The notes under the pieces were generated by a model, which did not search any database, had not been told where the DNA came from, and saw only the letters and a list, made by a program, of their open reading frames with translations. A stretch of DNA of 64,000 nucleotides from Histidinibacterium lentulum (lineage in GTDB: Bacteria > Pseudomonadota > Alphaproteobacteria > Rhodobacterales > Rhodobacteraceae), in NCBI RefSeq assembly GCF_003789055.1, contig NZ_ML119084.1, positions 186,001 through 250,000 on the forward strand. The letters run 5' to 3'. Every line of letters starts with the position of its first letter. Within the stretch, counting starts at the first letter, position 1. Both the position numbers and the translations under genes were made by a program. Shown one piece after another: positions 18,294 through 27,437 of this stretch.

Positions 18294-19166
18294 GTGAGCC
18301 GAGTGATTTCCTCCCTCGACGAGATCGCCGGGGATTACGACCTCGCGCTGGTCGATCTCTGGGGCTGCCTGCATGACGGCATCCGCCCCTACCCTGAGGC
18401 GGTGGAGGCCTGCCGCCGCTTCCGCGCGCGGGGCGGTGCCGTGGTTCTCGTGACCAACGCCCCCCGCCCCCGAGCGGATGTGGAGCGGCAGATCGCCGGG
18501 ATCGGCGTGCCCGCCGACTGCTGGGACACCATCGCCACCTCCGGCGACAGCGCACGCGCCGCGATGTTCCGCGGCACCGTGGGCCGCCGGGTCTGGACCA
18601 TCGAGGGTCCGGGCGATCATGGCTTCTTCGCGCCCATGGCCCTGATCGACGACCCGGTGGAGATCGCCGAGGTCCCCCTCGCCGAGGCGGAGGGCATCGT
18701 CTGCCTCGGCCCCGCCGATCCCCATGCCGACCCGGCCGTCTACCGCCCGCAGTTCCTCGTGGCAAAGCAACGGGGGCTGAAACTCCTCTGCGCCAATCCC
18801 GACATCGTGGTGGACCGCGGAGGCGTGCGCGAATGGTGCGCCGGGGCGCTGGCCGCGCTCTATACCGAGATGGGCGGCGAGAGCCTCTATTTCGGCAAGC
18901 CCCATCCGCCGATCTACGACCTCGCGCGCCGCCGCTACGCCGAGCTGCCCGGCGCCCTGCCCGAGCCGCGCGTCCTCGCCATCGGCGACGGCATCCGCAC
19001 CGATATCCTCGGCGCCCAGCAGGAGGATATCGACAGCCTCTTCATCACCGGCGGCATCGCGGCCGAAGAGACGAAGACCGAAGGACAGCCCGACCCGGAC
19101 GCTCTGGCGGCCTTCCTCGCCGCCGAACAGGTCACCCCGACATTCGCGATCGGCTACTTGCGCTAG
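18294..19166 (+). CDS. TIGR01459 family HAD-type hydrolase
   Basis: A 290-residue class IIA HAD hydrolase. The first motif is LVDLWGCLHDG, where the usual second Asp of DxD is Trp, a feature of this subfamily. VLVTNAPRP is motif II and FGKPHPPIY with AIGDGIRTDILGA provides Lys and the acidic motif. The start is GTG at 18294, chosen for AAGGAG upstream. The substrate is unknown; the family is typical of alphaproteobacteria. Confidence 0.87.
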   Translation: MSRVISSLDEIAGDYDLALVDLWGCLHDGIRPYPEAVEACRRFRARGGAVVLVTNAPRPRADVERQIAGIGVPADCWDTIATSGDSARAAMFRGTVGRRVWTIEGPGDHGFFAPMALIDDPVEIAEVPLAEAEGIVCLGPADPHADPAVYRPQFLVAKQRGLKLLCANPDIVVDRGGVREWCAGALAALYTEMGGESLYFGKPHPPIYDLARRRYAELPGALPEPRVLAIGDGIRTDILGAQQEDIDSLFITGGIAAEETKTEGQPDPDALAAFLAAEQVTPTFAIGYLR

Positions 19167-19201
19167 CCTCTGACACGAAACCGATGATGCGGCGGCCCGC
19201 G

Positions 19202-19268
19202 CCGCCGTAGGGTGGGTTTCCAACCCACCTGCCGCCCGCACCGCCGTAGGGTGGGTTTCCAACCCACC
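19202..19268. repeat. tandem pair of hairpin repeats (GTAGGGTGGGTT type)
   Basis: A 28-base sequence occurs twice as an exact direct repeat (19202-19229 and 19241-19268). Each copy holds the inverted repeat GGTGGGTT - TCC - AACCCACC. Both lie between two convergent genes, in the place of a bidirectional terminator, although no T-run follows. Motifs of this GTAGGGTGGGTT kind are scattered through many bacterial genomes. Confidence 0.9.
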
Positions 19269-19325
19269 CGGACCCCCGCCCCGGGGCAGCGGCCCGCCGC
19301 GCCTGCCGCGCAGCGCCCTCCCGGA

Positions 19326-20699
19326 CTACCCGCCGAACACCGCCCTGACGGCCGCCGCGGTCTTCTCCACAAGCTCGTCCGCCTCGGCCTCGGTCAGGCA
19401 GAACGGCGGGGCGAAGCCCACCACCTCCGCATGGGGCATCGCCCTGGCGATCACGCCGTTCTGCATCATGTGCCCCACGACCTTCGCCGTCACCTTGTCC
19501 GCCGGGTCGGGCGCGGCGCGCGTGGACCGGTCGGCGGTCAGTTCCACCGCGCAGAGCATCCCCTCGCCGCGCACCTCGCCGACATTGGGATAATCCCCCA
19601 GCGCCTCGGTCATCCGCGTTTTGAGATAGGCGCCGACCCTCCCGGCATTGCCGACGAGGTCCAGCTCGTCGATGAGCCTGAGGTTCGCCACACCCGCAGC
19701 GGCGCCGATGGGATGCGCCGAATAGGTCCAGCCGTGGCCCAGCGCGCCGGTGAGATCCGCCGCCTCCTCCAGCACCTTCCACACCTTCTCCGACACGATG
19801 GAGCCCGAGAGCGGCGCATAGGCGGATGTCAGCCCCTTCGCGATGGTCATGAGATCCGGCTTCATCCCGTAATGCTCCGAGCCGAACATGGTCCCGAGCC
19901 GTCCGAAGCCCGTCACCACCTCGTCCGCCACCAGCAGGATGTCATGCTTCTCCAGCACCTCCTGGATCGCGGGCCAGTAGCCCTCGGGCGGCATGATGAT
20001 GCCCCCGGTCCCCAGCACAGGCTCCGCCCAGAAGGCGGCGATGGTCTCGGCGCCCTCGCGCTCGATCATCTGCTCGAGTTCGCTCACGAGATACGCGGTG
20101 AACTCCCGCTCCGTCATCGCCTCGCGCGGGCGCTGGTAATAGTAGGGCGCCTCGGTATGAAGCACCTGCGGCAGCGGCAGGTCGAAATGCTTGTGCCACA
20201 TCGGCAGGCCGGTCAGCGAGCCGGTCATCAGGCCCGAGCCGTGATAGCCCCGCTTGCGGCTGATGATCTTCTTCTTCTCCGGCCGGCCGAGGATGTTGTT
20301 CATGTACCAGACGAGCTTGACGTTGGTCTCGTTCGCGTCCGAGCCGCCGAGGCCGAAATAGACCTTCGACATGTGATCCGGCGCGCGGTCCATGATCATC
20401 TTGGCGAGCGTCACGCTCGCCTCCGTGCCGTGGCCGACATAGGCGTGGTAATAGCTCAGCTCCCGCGCCTGGGCGGCGATGGCCTCCGCGATCTCCTGCC
20501 GCCCGTAGCCCACGTTGACGCAGTAAAGCCCCGCGAACCCGTCGAGAAACCGGTTTCCGTTCCGGTCCACGATATGGCTGCCCTCGCCCCCTGTGACGAT
20601 CCGCTGAGCGACGTTGCCGCGCGCGAAGTCGGCAAGATGGGTGGAGGGGTGCAGGAAATTCTCGCGGTCCCACTGCTCCAGAGGATCGTTCTTCAGCAT
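19326..20699 (-). CDS. class III (omega) aminotransferase, PLP-dependent
   Basis: A 457-residue fold-type I aminotransferase. [19 protein letters not shown] is the PLP-phosphate cradle, [16 protein letters not shown] contains the Asp that binds the pyridine nitrogen, and [10 protein letters not shown] follows the catalytic Lys in IAKGLTS. It resembles omega-amino acid/diamine:pyruvate transaminases (SpuC-like); the true amine donor is unknown. The ATG at 20699 is supported by GGGAG upstream. It faces the HAD gene, with hairpin repeats between. Confidence 0.9.
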   Translation of the reverse strand: MLKNDPLEQWDRENFLHPSTHLADFARGNVAQRIVTGGEGSHIVDRNGNRFLDGFAGLYCVNVGYGRQEIAEAIAAQARELSYYHAYVGHGTEASVTLAKMIMDRAPDHMSKVYFGLGGSDANETNVKLVWYMNNILGRPEKKKIISRKRGYHGSGLMTGSLTGLPMWHKHFDLPLPQVLHTEAPYYYQRPREAMTEREFTAYLVSELEQMIEREGAETIAAFWAEPVLGTGGIIMPPEGYWPAIQEVLEKHDILLVADEVVTGFGRLGTMFGSEHYGMKPDLMTIAKGLTSAYAPLSGSIVSEKVWKVLEEAADLTGALGHGWTYSAHPIGAAAGVANLRLIDELDLVGNAGRVGAYLKTRMTEALGDYPNVGEVRGEGMLCAVELTADRSTRAAPDPADKVTAKVVGHMMQNGVIARAMPHAEVVGFAPPFCLTEAEADELVEKTAAAVRAVFGG

Positions 20700-20885
20700 G
20701 GCGCTCTCCCGGTCGGCACTGTCGCTTTGCCTCTGCCTATCCGATCCGGCCACCAGGCGACAGGGGGGCCGTCGGCGCGCGCCCGATGCCGCCTTCCCGA
20801 CATGGCTCCCTTTACCATGTGGACAGCGTCCCGGCCCCGCCCTTAACCTCGGCCCTGAGACGCACCGATCGGAAAGGCCCGTCCT

Positions 20886-21455
20886 CTGGAAACGATCCTG
20901 CTCTTCGCGCTCGCCGCGGCCGCCGTCCTCGTGGTCGCCCGGAGACGCCACGTTGCATCCCGCCCCTCAGGCAGGCGGGAGCCCCTCCCGCCCGATCCGC
21001 AGCCCGCCGTCACCGCCCGCCCTGCACCGGCGCACCCCGTCTTGCACGGACCCGCCTATGTCGTCGACGGCGACGGCCTACGGATCCGCAAGACGGAGAT
21101 CCGCCTCTTCGGAATCGACGCGCCCGAGATGAATCACCCTCACGGTCGCAAGGCGAAATCCGCGCTCATCGCGCTCTGCAGGGGACAGAGAATCACGGCG
21201 GAGTTCACCGGCCTCGACGTTCACGGCAGGACCGTGGCCCGCTGCCACCTGCCAGACGGTCGCGATCTTTCCGCCGAAATGGTCAAGCTCGGCCTCGCCC
21301 TCGACTGGCCGAAGCACTCCGGCGGCGCCTACCGCGATCTCGAGCCGCCGGACGCCCGCAAGAAGCTCTGGCTGGCGGATGCACGCCAGAAGGGCCGGAT
21401 GGACGTATGGGAACGCTTCGAGGCGTCGGCCCGGGAGCGCGCGGCGCGCCGGTAA
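20886..21455 (+). CDS. membrane-anchored thermonuclease-like (SNase) protein
   Basis: A protein of about 189 residues whose C-terminal domain matches staphylococcal nuclease homologues: VVDGDGLRI, the [10 protein letters not shown] loop with its conserved Arg and Asp, and [15 protein letters not shown]. If translation starts at the unusual CTG at 20886 (GGAAAGG eight bases upstream) it has a membrane anchor [20 protein letters not shown]; the first standard start (GTG 20931) would cut the anchor in half. It is probably an envelope-located nuclease or nuclease-fold protein. Confidence 0.78.
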   Translation: METILLFALAAAAVLVVARRRHVASRPSGRREPLPPDPQPAVTARPAPAHPVLHGPAYVVDGDGLRIRKTEIRLFGIDAPEMNHPHGRKAKSALIALCRGQRITAEFTGLDVHGRTVARCHLPDGRDLSAEMVKLGLALDWPKHSGGAYRDLEPPDARKKLWLADARQKGRMDVWERFEASARERAARR

Positions 21456-21513
21456 CCTGCCCCGACACCGCACTCCTGCGGGCCGAGCCTCAGCCCGGTC
21501 CACCCGACCCCGA

Positions 21514-21544
21514 AAACGACAAAGGCCGGGCTGAAGCCCGGCCT
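21514..21544 (-). terminator. terminator of rpmI-rplT
   Basis: On the minus strand, AGGCCGGGC - TTCA - GCCCGGCCT (21544-21523) then TTTGTCGTTTTC. A 9-bp GC stem and a broken T-run 28 bases after the rplT stop. It could also slow convergent transcription of the SNase gene. Confidence 0.85.
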
Positions 21545-21572
21545 GCGCCTTCCTCAGGCAATCACGCAGCCC

Positions 21573-21932
21573 TCAGGCCAGCGCGGCCTTCGCGCGGTCG
21601 ACGATGCCCGCAAAGGCCTCGGGCTCGTTCACGGCGAGATCGGCCAGCACCTTGCGGTCCACCTCGATCCCGGCAAGGCTCAGCCCGTTGATGAAGCGCG
21701 AATAGGTCAGCGCCTCGTCATGGGCGCGCACGGCGGCGTTGATCCGCTGGATCCACAGCGCGCGGAAGTTGCGCTTGCGGTTGTGCCGGTCGCGGGTTGC
21801 ATACTGGTTCGCCTTGTCGACCGCCTGGCGGGCGACCTTGAAGGTATTCTTGCGCCGGCCGTAATAGCCCTTCGCGGCGTCGGTGACCTTCTTGTGGCGA
21901 CGATGGGTGACGGTTCCGCCTTTGACTCGCAT
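21573..21932 (-). CDS. rplT: 50S ribosomal protein L20
   Basis: A 119-residue, highly basic protein: [53 protein letters not shown] and the TYSRFINGL segment. It is an early-assembly 23S rRNA-binding protein of the large subunit. It sits 14 bases after rpmI; infC is not adjacent here. Normal length. Confidence 0.98.
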   Translation of the reverse strand: MRVKGGTVTHRRHKKVTDAAKGYYGRRKNTFKVARQAVDKANQYATRDRHNRKRNFRALWIQRINAAVRAHDEALTYSRFINGLSLAGIEVDRKVLADLAVNEPEAFAGIVDRAKAALA

Positions 21933-21946
21933 CTGTCAGTCCTCCT

Positions 21947-22147
21947 TCAGCGCGCGTAGGGCATCATCGGCTTGATGATCTGCTCATCAGCCTTTGCCAG
22001 GATGGTGGTTCCGCGCGCATCGCGGATGAACTTGTTCGAACGCTTGATCATGCCGTGGCGCTTGCCCGCCTGGCCGGCCTTGATCCGGCCGGTGGCCGTC
22101 ACCTTGAACCGCTTCTTGCAGCTCGACTTGGTCTTCATCTTGGGCAT
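21947..22147 (-). CDS. rpmI: 50S ribosomal protein L35
   Basis: A 66-residue basic protein, [33 protein letters not shown], typical of L35. AAAGGAG six bases before ATG 22147 fixes the start; an upstream in-frame start would add 14 unrelated residues. First gene of the rpmI-rplT unit, with a good promoter 70 bases upstream. Confidence 0.97.
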   Translation of the reverse strand: MPKMKTKSSCKKRFKVTATGRIKAGQAGKRHGMIKRSNKFIRDARGTTILAKADEQIIKPMMPYAR

Positions 22148-22216
22148 TTCGGTCTCCTTTGCCGTCGACGCCGCGACTCGGCATGCCACACCGGCCGGCC
22201 GCAGCCTGAGCGCGCG

Positions 22217-22245
22217 CGTATAGAAGAGGAGAGCGGGCCTGGCAA
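22217..22245 (-). promoter_or_regulatory. promoter of rpmI-rplT
   Basis: On the minus strand, TTGCCA (22245-22240), 17-base spacer, TATACG (22222-22217), placed 70 bases before the rpmI start. The leader is long enough for regulation but no L20-binding fold was worked out. Confidence 0.65.
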
Positions 22246-22276
22246 GCCCTGCGGGCGAACCCGCGGGCCCCGGGCG

Positions 22277-22501
22277 TCAGTTGAACGTCTGTGCGAACGC
22301 GCGGGCCACGATGTCGGGAAGGTCCGCCATCTGGAACGCGCCGGGCGTCTGGTTCGCACCCACCGCGATCAGCGCGAGGCCCCCGATCAGGAGCAGCATC
22401 GGGAACCGCACGCTGCGTCCATGGGTGAAGGCGCTCAGGATCGCGGGGAAAGAGATCGCCGCGAAGAGGAGGCCCAGGGTTATCATCACGTCGTTGCTCA
22501 T
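22277..22501 (-). CDS. small two-helix membrane protein, hypothetical
   Basis: A 74-residue protein with two hydrophobic helices (about 5-25 and 34-50) and a short polar C-terminus. It lies between pyk and rpmI on the same strand. No named family recognised. Its hydrophobic pattern and compact spacing make it a credible inner-membrane protein. Confidence 0.7.
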   Translation of the reverse strand: MSNDVMITLGLLFAAISFPAILSAFTHGRSVRFPMLLLIGGLALIAVGANQTPGAFQMADLPDIVARAFAQTFN

Positions 22502-22580
22502 GACGCGACGATAGCCGCGAATCGCGACGACAATAAGGCGCGGTCCCGCCGATTGTGGCGAAGGGCCCCGCGGCCCCCGG

Positions 22581-24026
22581 TCAGCCCGGCTCCTGCCGGA
22601 AGATCAGCTTCTCCTCGCAGGGGGCGACCCGCAGGATGTTGGTGGAGCCCGGCGTGTTGAACGGCACGCCTGCCACGACGATGATGTTGTCCTCCGCCTG
22701 CGCGCCGAGGATCGTCCGCGAGGCGCGCACCGCGTAGACCACCGCGGTCTTGAACCGGTCGAGGTCGCCCGTCATCACCGGGTAGACCCCCCATGTCAGG
22801 CAGAGCGCCCGCGCCGTCAGCGGCACCGTGGTCATGGCGATGATCGGCACCTGCGGCCGCTCCCGCGCGGTCAGGAGCGCGGTGGTGCCGCTTTCGGAGA
22901 AACAGCAGATGGCGAGCACGTTGGTTGCCTCGGCGATCTCCCGCGCGGCCGAGACGACGCCGTCGGCGACGGTGGCGCGCTTGGCCGACCGGCTCGCGGC
23001 CATGATCTGCAGGTAGGTCGGATCGCGCTCCACCTCGGCCGCCACGTTGTTCATGGTCGTGACCGCCTGGACAGGATAGGCGCCCGCGGCGCTCTCGGCC
23101 GAGAGCATGATGGCATCCGCCCCCTCGTAGATCGCCGCGGCGACGTCGGAGACCTCGGCCCGCGTCGGCATCGGGCTCTCGATCATCGATTCGAGCATCT
23201 GCGTGGCGACGATCACCGGCTTCGCGGCGGCCCGGCACTTGCGCACCAGCCGCTTCTGGATCGGCGGCACCGCATGGACGGGCAGTTCGACGCCCAGGTC
23301 GCCGCGCGCGACCATGATCCCGTCGGAGACGGCCAGGATGTCGTCGAAGGAATTGACCGCCGCGGGCTTCTCGATCTTCGACAGGACCTTGGCGCGGCCC
23401 TTCACGATGGCGCGGGCCTCCTCCACGTCGGCGGGACGCTGCACGAAGGACAGCGCCACCCAGTCCACGCCCAGCTCCATGACGAAATCGAGGTCGCGCC
23501 GGTCCTTCTCGCTCAGCGCCGCCAGCGGCAGCACCACGTCGGGCACGTTCACGCCCTTGCGGTTGGAGATCGTGCCGCCCACCTCGACCTCGCAATCGGC
23601 GAAGTCGCGGCCGCAGTCCCGGACCTTCAGCCTTATCTTGCCGTCGTTCACCAGAAGATGCGCGCCCGGCTCCAGCGCGTCGAAGATCTCCTTGTGCGGC
23701 AGCTGCACCCGGGTCGCGTCGCCCGGGGTAGCGTCCAGATCGAGCCGGAAGGCCTGTCCCGCCTCGATCTCCTCCGAGCCGCCCGCAAAGACCCCGAGCC
23801 GCAGCTTCGGCCCCTGAAGGTCCGCGAGGATGCCGATGGGGGCGTTCACCTCCTTCTCGATCTGCCGGATGATCTCGTGACGGGCCCGGATCTCGGAATG
23901 GTCGCCATGGGACATGTTCAGGCGAAAGACGTCGGCTCCGGCGGTGTAGAGGGCCCGGATCATGTCGGCATCGCTCGACGAGGGCCCGAGGGTCGCGACG
24001 ATCTTGACGTTGCGATTGCGTTTCAT
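22581..24026 (-). CDS. pyk: pyruvate kinase
   Basis: A 481-residue glycolytic enzyme transferring phosphate from PEP to ADP. It has KIVATLGPSS, FRLNMSHG, ILADLQGPKLR, the active-site VLSKIEKPAAV (catalytic Lys and metal Glu), GIMVARGDLGVELP and a C-terminal allosteric domain. The ATG at 24026 follows AAGGAG; a longer upstream frame adds 51 unsupported residues. It is divergent from the N-formylglutamate amidohydrolase gene. Confidence 0.97.
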   Translation of the reverse strand: MKRNRNVKIVATLGPSSSDADMIRALYTAGADVFRLNMSHGDHSEIRARHEIIRQIEKEVNAPIGILADLQGPKLRLGVFAGGSEEIEAGQAFRLDLDATPGDATRVQLPHKEIFDALEPGAHLLVNDGKIRLKVRDCGRDFADCEVEVGGTISNRKGVNVPDVVLPLAALSEKDRRDLDFVMELGVDWVALSFVQRPADVEEARAIVKGRAKVLSKIEKPAAVNSFDDILAVSDGIMVARGDLGVELPVHAVPPIQKRLVRKCRAAAKPVIVATQMLESMIESPMPTRAEVSDVAAAIYEGADAIMLSAESAAGAYPVQAVTTMNNVAAEVERDPTYLQIMAASRSAKRATVADGVVSAAREIAEATNVLAICCFSESGTTALLTARERPQVPIIAMTTVPLTARALCLTWGVYPVMTGDLDRFKTAVVYAVRASRTILGAQAEDNIIVVAGVPFNTPGSTNILRVAPCEEKLIFRQEPG

Positions 24027-24160
24027 GGCTGGCGCTCCTTCGGGTCTCACGCTTGCGGACTGCGTCACTGGCTGAAGGTCGTTATCGCTAACGGCCGGGT
24101 CCCGCGCCTTATTGCGGAATTCCCTTCCGCGGACAACTGGCCTATGGCCGGTGTGATCCG

Positions 24161-24949
24161 ATGACTGGTTCCATGCCACACGACGCCTACGAAATCATCA
24201 CCGCGGCCGCCACCTCTCCGTGGCTCCTGACCTGCGACCACGCATCCAATCGCGTGCCGCCAGGGGTGTCGGGGGGCGATCTCGGCCTCGCGGCGGGCGA
24301 GATGGAGCGCCACATCGCCTATGACGTCGGCGCCGCCGGCGTGACCCGCCATCTCGCCGCCGCCCTCGGCTGCCCCGCGGTGCTGTCGCGCTTCACCCGA
24401 CTCGCCATCGATCCGAACCGGGGCGAGGACGACCCGACGCTGGTGATGAAGCTCTACGACGGCACGATCGTCCCCGGGAATCGCGCGGTGGACGCCGCCG
24501 AGGTGACGCGCCGCAAGGCCGCGCTCTACGATCCCTACCACGGCGCGGTGGCGGAACTCGCCGCCCGCCGCCCGGACACGATCTACGTCGCCATCCACTC
24601 CTTCACGCCGCGCCTGCGCGGCCGCCGCCCCCGGCCCTGGCACATCGGCATCCTGCACGCCTGGGACGAGCGGTTCTCCCGGCCGCTCCTCGACCGCCTG
24701 GCCGAGGAGGCCGACATCATCACCGGCGAGAACGAGCCCTATCCCGGGCACCTGCCCGGCGACGCGGTGGACCGCCATGCGCTGAAACACGGCCGGCCCA
24801 ACGCCCTGATCGAGCTGCGTCACGATCTCATCGACACCGAGGCGGGCCAGCGCGCCTGGGCCACGCGCCTTGCCCCGATCCTCGAGGACGCCCGCGCCGC
24901 GATGGAGGCCGCGGACCGCAAGCAGACCCCCGGCGCAAGGACTTTCTAG
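24161..24949 (+). CDS. N-formylglutamate amidohydrolase family protein
   Basis: A 262-residue protein: WLLTCDHASNRVP, AIDPNRGEDDPTL, YDPYHGAV, IYVAIHSFTP and the ENEPY(P) segment are landmarks of the FGase family (PF05013). The reaction is hydrolysis of N-formyl-L-glutamate to glutamate and formate in histidine breakdown, although many members act on other N-acyl substrates. No hut genes are adjacent. Its TAG stop lies at the centre of a perfect palindrome. Confidence 0.88.
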   Translation: MTGSMPHDAYEIITAAATSPWLLTCDHASNRVPPGVSGGDLGLAAGEMERHIAYDVGAAGVTRHLAAALGCPAVLSRFTRLAIDPNRGEDDPTLVMKLYDGTIVPGNRAVDAAEVTRRKAALYDPYHGAVAELAARRPDTIYVAIHSFTPRLRGRRPRPWHIGILHAWDERFSRPLLDRLAEEADIITGENEPYPGHLPGDAVDRHALKHGRPNALIELRHDLIDTEAGQRAWATRLAPILEDARAAMEAADRKQTPGARTF

Positions 24950-24989
24950 AAAGTCCTTGCCGCGCCACGATCTTCTCGAAGATCGTGGC
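24937..24989. repeat. twin palindromes overlapping a stop codon
   Basis: AAGGACTTTCT/AGAAAGTCCTT (24937-24958) is a perfect 22-base palindrome containing the ACT TTC TAG end of the upstream gene. Five bases later, GCCACGATCTTC - TC - GAAGATCGTGGC (24964-24989) is a 12-bp hairpin. Together they span the whole gap up to the DUF1244 ribosome site. No T-run; possible mRNA-end structure. Confidence 0.9.
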
Positions 24990-25009
24990 CCCCGTCAAAG
25001 GAGAGAGCC

Positions 25010-25312
25010 ATGGACGACGCCACCCGCACCGAACTCGAGGCCGCCGCCTTCCGCCGCCTGCGCCATCACCTGATGGAGGAGCGCCCCGACGCCCAGAACA
25101 TCGAGCTGATGACCCTCGCCGGCTTCTGCCGCAACTGCCTCAGCCGCTGGTATCAGGAGGCCGCCGCCGAGCGGGGCATAAAGATGTCGAAGGACGAGGC
25201 GCGCGAGATCTTCTACGGCATGCCCTACGACGACTGGAAGGCCCGGCACCAGTCCGAGGCCACGCCCGAGCAGCAGGCCGCCTTCGACGCCAGCCACCCG
25301 ACCCGGGACTGA
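25010..25312 (+). CDS. DUF1244 family protein
   Basis: A 100-residue protein with the family core RLRHHLMEERPDAQNIELM, GFCRNCLSRWYQEAAAERG and GMPYDDWKARHQ. The paired Cys in FCRNC and nearby His could bind metal. Function unknown; small, cytoplasmic and conserved in proteobacteria. AAAGGAGAGAG precedes the ATG, right after two palindromes. Confidence 0.9.
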   Translation: MDDATRTELEAAAFRRLRHHLMEERPDAQNIELMTLAGFCRNCLSRWYQEAAAERGIKMSKDEAREIFYGMPYDDWKARHQSEATPEQQAAFDASHPTRD

Positions 25313-25955
25313 TCACGGCCGGCCGGTTTTGGCCCTTACGTCATTTCCGTCCGATTCGCACGATTGTGGCGGGATTGACGGCCTTGGCTCCGGCAATCCG
25401 GACCGGATCTCCCGCGTTGTGCCCGGCGACGAAACGATCGCCCCCGAAATTTGACGGGACCGCCGCAATTCGGCTCTCTGGGGGCGTTCCGAGGCAGTCT
25501 GACGCCCGGACGACCAGCGGGCCGCGCAGCCCAGCCAACGACCGGACGACGTCTTTCGCCCACCCTCCTCGGGGTCCTCTCACCCCTCGGGCGCCAGACG
25601 ACGATCCGGGGGATCACCGGCCGATCCCGCGGCGGACCGCGCACCGCTCCGGATACCGCCCGCGCGCGCCGGATCGGGACCTCCCCCGGCGCGCGCGGAC
25701 GCTTCCCCGTTCCCGGCGTTCCCGACCTCGTGATCCCCCGTGACTTGATCGGCCCGCTGCGGCGACGCATCCTCGTGCATCGCTGGCAGACGCCGTCCCC
25801 CAGGAGGCTGCGCCACGACGTCCCGGCACCGGTTCGCGCATTTGCCGGCCCGGTGACTTCAGTCGCCCGTCCCGGCGGCGCCCTGCGGCCGCAGCTTCCG
25901 GGCTGCGGCCGTGAAGGCCTCCGGACCGCGCGAGATGGGGCCGCCGGATGCCGCG
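25313..25955. other. gene-poor spacer
   Basis: About 640 bases between DUF1244 and the D-amino-acid transaminase gene. Several long open frames exist, but all give Arg/Pro-rich translations without a family match or ribosome site. No repeat or terminator with a T-run was identified. Together with 8390-8927 it is among the longest unexplained spacers. Confidence 0.55.
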
Positions 25956-26813
25956 TCAGATCGCCGTCTTGAGGCTCTCCTCCAGGTAGATCTCCCGCAG
26001 CCGCGTCGCCACGGATCCCGGCCGGCCGTCGCCCACCGCCACGCCGTCGATCTCCACCACCGGCATGACGAAGGTGGTGGCCGAGGTCACGAAGGCCTCG
26101 TCAGCCGCCTTCGCCTCCTCGGGCGTGAACCCCCGTTCCTCCACCCGCATCTGCGCCTCCCGCGCGAACCGCAGGACGGCGGCGCGGGTGATCCCGCTCA
26201 GGATCTCGTTCGACAGGTGCCGCGTGATGATGACCCCGTCCTTCACGATGTAGGCGTTGTTCGACGTGCCCTCGGTGACCTGCCCGTCCTCGACCATCCA
26301 GGCGTCGTCGCACCCCGCCTTCAGCGCCATCATCTTGCCCATCGACGGGTAGAGAAGCTGCACCGTCTTGATGTCCCGCCGTCCCCAGCGCTCGTCGGGG
26401 ATGGTCACCACCCGGATGCCCTTCTTCGCCACAGGGCTTTTCGCCAGCCCCGGCTTCGACTGGGTGAAGAGCACCAGCGTCGGATCCGTCTCCTCGGCGG
26501 GATAGGCGAAATCCCTGTCCCCCGGCGCCCCCCGGGTGACCTGCAGGTAGACCATCCCGTCCTCGATCTCGTTCAGCCGCACCAGCTCGCGGTGGATCTC
26601 CAGAAGCTCGTCACGGTCCGCAGGCGCCGCCATCTCCATCTCGCCCAGCGATCGCTCCAGCCGCGCGACATGGCCGTCGAAATCCACCAGCTTCCCGCCG
26701 AGGACGCTCGTGACCTCATAGACGCCGTCGGCGAAGAGAAAGCCCCGGTCGAAGATCGAGACGGTGGCCTCCTGCTCGGGCAGGTACTGGCCGTTGACAT
26801 AGACGGTGCGCAT
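25956..26813 (-). CDS. dat: D-amino-acid transaminase
   Basis: A 285-residue fold-type IV PLP enzyme. FDRGFLFADGVYEVTSV carries the active-site Tyr31, RRDIKTVQLLYPSM the PLP Lys149, and VTEGTSNNAYIV the Glu181 that binds the pyridine nitrogen; these match D-amino acid transaminase more than branched-chain or ADC-lyase members. It interconverts D-amino acids and 2-oxo acids, producing or consuming D-glutamate and D-alanine. Its ATG overlaps the Nudix stop (ATGA), and dgcA/dgcN lie upstream, suggesting a D-amino-acid unit. Confidence 0.9.
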   Translation of the reverse strand: MRTVYVNGQYLPEQEATVSIFDRGFLFADGVYEVTSVLGGKLVDFDGHVARLERSLGEMEMAAPADRDELLEIHRELVRLNEIEDGMVYLQVTRGAPGDRDFAYPAEETDPTLVLFTQSKPGLAKSPVAKKGIRVVTIPDERWGRRDIKTVQLLYPSMGKMMALKAGCDDAWMVEDGQVTEGTSNNAYIVKDGVIITRHLSNEILSGITRAAVLRFAREAQMRVEERGFTPEEAKAADEAFVTSATTFVMPVVEIDGVAVGDGRPGSVATRLREIYLEESLKTAI

Positions 26814-27403
26814 CAGGAGGTCTCCTCGGGCATCAGGTGCAGGGCCGCATATTGCAGAAGCAGGACGGTCTTTGAATCCCGGATTTCACCCGCCGCCACC
26901 ATGGCGAGCGCCGTCCCGAGCGGCAGGTCCAGCACCTCGGTCTCCTCCCCTTCCTCGGCAAGGCCGCCGAACCGCGCCACGGCATCGCCGGCGCCGTAGG
27001 GCGCCACGAAATAGGTCAGCCGCTCGGTCACCGACCCGGGCGAGGAGTAGAGCTCGAAGAGCCGCGTCACCGGACCCAGCGTCAGCCCCAGCTCCTGCTC
27101 CGCCTCGGCGCGGATACAGGCCTCGGGGTCGTCGGCATCGAGCAGCCCCGCCGCCGCCTCGATCAGAAAGGCATCGGTCTCGCCGTTGTAGGCCGCCGGC
27201 CAGCGAAACTGCCGCACCAGGAGGACATGCCGCCGCTCGGGATCATAGGGCAGGATCACCGCCCCGTCGCCCCGGTCGTAGGTCTCGCGCCACTGCTCGC
27301 TCATCGCGCCGTCGCGGCCCGTCAGCCGCAGCCGCGTCGTCTTCAGCACCGCCCAGTTGTCCGACAGCAGCCGCGTCTCCAGCACCTCCCAGTCCCGGCT
27401 CAT
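26813..27403 (-). CDS. Nudix hydrolase (NudK-like) with degenerate box
   Basis: A 196-residue protein with the ADP-ribose/GDP-mannose pyrophosphatase layout (YDRGDGAVILPY, HVLLVRQFRWP, LYSSPGSVTERLTYFVA). The Nudix box reads GLLDADDPEACIRAEAEQELGL: the conserved Arg is Ala and one Glu of the metal-binding EExG pair is Gln, so activity may be altered or lost. It is embedded between dgcA and dat, overlapping the latter, which implies co-translation rather than a metabolic link. Confidence 0.8.
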   Translation of the reverse strand: MSRDWEVLETRLLSDNWAVLKTTRLRLTGRDGAMSEQWRETYDRGDGAVILPYDPERRHVLLVRQFRWPAAYNGETDAFLIEAAAGLLDADDPEACIRAEAEQELGLTLGPVTRLFELYSSPGSVTERLTYFVAPYGAGDAVARFGGLAEEGEETEVLDLPLGTALAMVAAGEIRDSKTVLLLQYAALHLMPEETS

Positions 27404-27437
27404 GACGCGGCCGCCCGCCTGGGCTCCTCGGCCCGGC

